This document shows positions 13,201 to 15,847 of a stretch of DNA of 15,847 bases, piece after piece (position 1 is the first letter of the stretch; each line of letters begins with the position of its first letter). The stretch comes from an uncultured Clostridia bacterium (lineage in GTDB: Bacteria > Bacillota_A > Clostridia > Christensenellales > Aristaeellaceae). The DNA is taken from positions 1-15,847 of the forward strand of contig CAMVDI010000016.1 in NCBI GenBank assembly GCA_947166205.1. The letters run 5' to 3'. A model generated the notes under the pieces. That model did not search any database. It was not told where the DNA came from and saw only the letters and a program-made list of their open reading frames with translations. The position numbers were made by a program, and so were the translations under genes.

Positions 13201-14259
13201 ATGGGAGAGACTTATCAGCAGAAGGCGAATCGGGTGCTGGGCATGCTGCAGCGGGCGGACGGAAACGATCCCTCCCGTGGGCACCTGACCATGAACAACT
13301 GGGAATGGCCCACCGGCGTGGCGCTGTACGGCATCTACAAGACCTGGCAGCAGAGCGGGGACCGGGCGATTCTGGACTACCTGACCGGATGGTATGACGA
13401 CATGCTGAGCCGGGAGGAGCAGCCGCACCGCAACGTGAATACCGTGGCGCCGGTGCTGACCCTGGTCTGCCTGTACCAGGAGACCGGGAAGGCGGAATAT
13501 CTTCCCGTCATCGAAAGCTGGCTGGACTGGGTGCTGAAGGAGATGCCCCGGACGGAATACGGCGGCCTGCAGCACTGCACCGTCTGGAACAAACATTATC
13601 AGCAGCTCTGGTGCGACACGCTGTTCATGGTCTGCCTCTTCCTGGCCAAGGCCGGGATGGCGCTGGACCGTCCGGAGCTGATCGACGAGGCGGAATACCA
13701 GTTCCTGATCCATATCCGGTATCTGCAGAACAAGGTGAACGGCCTGTTCTATCACGGGTGGACCTTTGACCGGCGGCACAACTTTGCCGAGGCCTTCTGG
13801 GCCCGGGGCAACGCCTGGTTCACGGCCGCCGCCATCGAGCTGTACGACATCACGAAGCGGGAAAACGCCGCCATGCGGATGATCCGCTCCGCCTGGGAGG
13901 ATCAGGTGCTGGCCCTGTGGAAATACCAGCGGGTGAACGGGCTGTATACGACGCTGATCAACGTGGAGGAATCCTACTGCGAGACCAGCGCCACCGCGGC
14001 CATCGCCTACGGCGTGCTGAAGGGCATCCGGCTGGGATGGCTGCCCCAGACGCCCTACGCGGAGATGGCAAAGCTCTCCGCGGACGCGGTGATCGGACAG
14101 ATCGACGAAACCGGCGCGGTGCAGGGCGTATCCGGCGGCACCGGCATGGGACATGACCTGGAGCATTACAAGAACATCATCGTGACGCCCACGGCCTACG
14201 GGCAGGGGCTGACCTTCCTGATGCTGACGGAGCTGATGATTCAGGACGCCGGCGCCTGA
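13201..14259 (+). CDS. GH105 unsaturated rhamnogalacturonyl hydrolase (YteR/YesR-like)
   Basis: This 352-residue enzyme hydrolyses the 4,5-unsaturated galacturonic acid from the non-reducing end of oligosaccharides made by rhamnogalacturonan lyases, leaving a rhamnose end. It has the helical-barrel repeats of the family. WCDTLFMVCLFL holds Asp139, matching the catalytic Asp143 of YteR. WARGNAW at 200-206 matches the Trp-x-Arg-Gly-Asn-x-Trp active-site motif. RNVNTVAPVLTL near 77-88 and the C-terminal TPTAYGQGLTFLML are also typical. No signal peptide is present, so the substrate is imported first. The start at 13201 has GGAG at 13191-13194; the longer frame starting at 13099 would lie inside the GH112 gene. 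It is co-oriented with GH112 and the permeases. Confidence 0.93.
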   Translation: MGETYQQKANRVLGMLQRADGNDPSRGHLTMNNWEWPTGVALYGIYKTWQQSGDRAILDYLTGWYDDMLSREEQPHRNVNTVAPVLTLVCLYQETGKAEYLPVIESWLDWVLKEMPRTEYGGLQHCTVWNKHYQQLWCDTLFMVCLFLAKAGMALDRPELIDEAEYQFLIHIRYLQNKVNGLFYHGWTFDRRHNFAEAFWARGNAWFTAAAIELYDITKRENAAMRMIRSAWEDQVLALWKYQRVNGLYTTLINVEESYCETSATAAIAYGVLKGIRLGWLPQTPYAEMAKLSADAVIGQIDETGAVQGVSGGTGMGHDLEHYKNIIVTPTAYGQGLTFLMLTELMIQDAGA

Positions 14260-14268
14260 CGGCCGGCG
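14247..14268 (+). other. Short hairpin across the GH105 stop codon
   Basis: CGCCGGC at 14247-14253 pairs with GCCGGCG at 14262-14268 around an 8-base loop. No T-run follows, so it is unlikely to end transcription. It may mark a processing or stability point between the enzyme genes and the permease genes. Confidence 0.3.
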
Positions 14269-14305
14269 GAGAAAGAGACGGAGAACGGAAGAGGAGGCGG
14301 GAAGC

Positions 14306-15262
14306 ATGACGGTCAGAGCGGCGGAGCGCAGGGCTCTCCACGGGACGGGCCCCACCTACTGGAAAAGGCTGGGAGCGGACATCAAACGGGACAGATGGCT
14401 GTACCTGCTGCTGGTTCCGGGGCTCGTGTACTTCATCATTTTCAAGTACCTGCCCATGTTCGGCATCGTGATTGCCTTTGAGAACTATGTTCCCTATTCC
14501 GGCGTGCTGGGAAGCCAGTGGGTGGGATGGAAGTACTTCGAGTACTTCTTCAAGTTCCCTTCCTGGACCCGGTACCTGTCGAATACGCTGATCCTCTCCG
14601 TGATGAACATCGTGTTCTACTTTCCGGCGCCGATCATTCTGGCGCTGCTGCTCAACGAAATGCGATGCCTGCGGTACAAGAAGCTGCTGCAGACCCTCCT
14701 GTATGTGCCGCACTTCATCTCCATCGTGATCGTGGTGTCCATCACCTTCGTCCTGTTCGGGCCCTCCGGCATCGTCTACCGGCTGACGCAGAACCTGCTG
14801 GGACATCCCATCAACTATCTGGGTTCCCCGGACGCCTTCCGCTGGATGATCATCGGGCAGACGGTCTGGAAGGAGACCGGATGGGGAACCATCATCTTCC
14901 TGGCGGCGCTGACCAACGTGGACACCCAGCTGTACGAGGCGGCCATGGTGGACGGGGCGGGCCGGCTGCGCAGGCTCTGGCACATCACCCTGCCGGCGAT
15001 CCGCTCCACGATCGTGCTGATGCTGATCCTGCGGATGGGCTCGGTGCTGGATACGGGCTATGACCATCTGATCCTGATGGCCAACTCCCTGAACCGCTCC
15101 TCCTCCCAGACGCTGGACGTGTTCGTCTATCAGCAGGGCATTCAGCAGGGCCAGTACAGCTACGCCGCGGCCATCGGTCTGATGAAGTCCATCGTCAGCG
15201 TGACGCTGGTGGTGGGATCCAACAAGATCGCGCACGCCCTGGGCGAGCAGGGCCTGTATTGA
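14306..15262 (+). CDS. LplB-type sugar ABC transporter permease
   Basis: This 318-residue membrane protein is one of two permease subunits of a type used in Gram-positive bacteria for complex oligosaccharides, including rhamnogalacturonan fragments. About six helices are visible, beginning with WLYLLLVPGLVYFIIFKYLP near 31-50. The ATPase-contact loop LYEAAMVDGAGRLRRLWHI lies near 209-227. The C-terminus (SNKIAHALGEQGLY) is typical of LplB proteins. GAGGAGG at 14291-14297 is well placed. The gene follows GH105 by 46 bases and precedes a second permease gene by 16 bases. No ATPase or binding-protein gene for this transporter is in the window. The binding protein is probably encoded just past the right edge, and such systems often share a housekeeping ATPase encoded elsewhere. 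Confidence 0.93.
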   Translation: MTVRAAERRALHGTGPTYWKRLGADIKRDRWLYLLLVPGLVYFIIFKYLPMFGIVIAFENYVPYSGVLGSQWVGWKYFEYFFKFPSWTRYLSNTLILSVMNIVFYFPAPIILALLLNEMRCLRYKKLLQTLLYVPHFISIVIVVSITFVLFGPSGIVYRLTQNLLGHPINYLGSPDAFRWMIIGQTVWKETGWGTIIFLAALTNVDTQLYEAAMVDGAGRLRRLWHITLPAIRSTIVLMLILRMGSVLDTGYDHLILMANSLNRSSSQTLDVFVYQQGIQQGQYSYAAAIGLMKSIVSVTLVVGSNKIAHALGEQGLY

Positions 15263-15278
15263 GGAAGGAGGGATTCGC

Positions 15279-15847
15279 GTGTCCGGAAACGGAACTTCCC
15301 CGCAGGACAAGAAGATGATCATCAGCTCCGGCCCTGTCGGTCAGAACAGCACGGCGGGCAGCCGCCTCTTCGATGTGCTGAACTATCTGTTCGTCTCCAT
15401 CGTCGCCTTCACGACGATCATGCCCTTCATCTACATCATCGGCGCCTCCTTCGCCACGGAATATGAGCTGGCCACCCGGCCCATGTTCATCATCCCCCAG
15501 GACGTAACCCTGGACGCGTACCGGTACATCTTTTCCTCGAACAAGATCCTGATGGCCTTCGGAAACTCCGTGTTCATCACCGCGGCGGGAACCGTCATCA
15601 ACCTGTTCTTCACGGTGACCATGGCCTACGCCGTGTCCAAGAAGCGGCTGCGGGGCCGTAATTTCTTCCTGAACCTGGTGATCTTCTCCATGTTCTTCTC
15701 CGGCGGAATGATCCCCAGCTACATCATCATCGCCAACGTGCTGGGCCTGAAGGACACCTACTGGTCCGTGCTGCTGCCCGGAGCCATCAGCGCGTACAAC
15801 ATGATGATCGTCAAGAACTTCTTCCAGGGCATCCCCCAGGAGCTGGA
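15279..15847 (+). CDS. LplC/YtcP-type sugar ABC transporter permease, partial at the window end
   Basis: A GTG start at 15279, preceded by AAGGAGGG at 15265-15272, opens a frame that runs off the right edge after 189 codons. The product begins VSGNGTSPQDKKMIISS. A first helix follows near residues 35-55 (NYLFVSIVAFTTIMPFIYII), then ATEYELATRPMFIIPQDVTL, a second helix near 95-115, and FFSGGMIPSYIIIANVLGL near 142-160. The cut falls in the ATPase-contact loop (FFQGIPQELE). These features match the CarbB/LplC subunits that pair with LplB. It is the second half of the oligosaccharide importer. About 100 residues are missing only because the window ends. Confidence 0.92.
   Translation, partial: MSGNGTSPQDKKMIISSGPVGQNSTAGSRLFDVLNYLFVSIVAFTTIMPFIYIIGASFATEYELATRPMFIIPQDVTLDAYRYIFSSNKILMAFGNSVFITAAGTVINLFFTVTMAYAVSKKRLRGRNFFLNLVIFSMFFSGGMIPSYIIIANVLGLKDTYWSVLLPGAISAYNMMIVKNFFQGIPQEL

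Overview
The window looks like chromosomal DNA of a GC-rich member of the Clostridia, probably an uncultured gut or rumen lineage. The reasons are strong AGGAGG ribosome sites before nearly every gene, a SpoIIAA/SpoIIAB-type STAS plus ATP-binding pair, LplB/LplC-type sugar permeases, group-2 Ig-like secreted proteins, and signal peptides ending in A-x-A followed by Glu. The taxonomic guess is inference. Twelve genes are supported, eleven on the + strand and one on the - strand. Several starts were moved downstream of the longest open frame on ribosome-site or promoter evidence. No stretch longer than about 300 bases lacks a gene. No rRNA, tRNA, CRISPR array, insertion sequence or phage gene was seen.

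Region 1 (1-4814) opens with five copies of a 27-bp tandem repeat. A three-gene ABC importer of the ferric-iron/2-aminoethylphosphonate/polyamine type follows: a secreted binding protein, a fused two-domain permease and an ATPase. The permease carries an unusual outside-facing domain of about 195 residues at its N-terminus. A GC-rich hairpin separates the binding-protein gene from the permease gene.

Region 2 (4815-9180) has a likely promoter, then a STAS anti-sigma-antagonist, an internal terminator, a SpoIIAB/RsbW-like ATP-binding protein, a secreted protein built from group-2 Ig-like domains, and a second secreted protein with an SH3-like segment. A strong terminator closes the block. No sigma factor or PP2C phosphatase gene is present, so the partner-switch pair is an orphan here.

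Region 3 (9181-15847, continuing past the right edge) is a rhamnogalacturonan-I (pectin) utilisation locus. L-rhamnose mutarotase (- strand) is divergent from an AraC-family regulator, with recognisable promoters for both. A second promoter region containing a 21-bp-spaced direct repeat follows. Then come a GH112 phosphorylase, a GH105 unsaturated rhamnogalacturonyl hydrolase and two LplB/LplC-type permeases, the second cut by the window end. The logic fits together: the permeases import pectin-derived oligosaccharides, GH105 removes the unsaturated uronic acid left by lyases, GH112 most likely phosphorolyses galactosyl-rhamnose to galactose 1-phosphate and rhamnose, and the mutarotase supplies the rhamnose anomer needed for catabolism. 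The GH112 gene would probably be auto-named a lacto-N-biose phosphorylase, but the neighbours argue for galactosyl-rhamnose.
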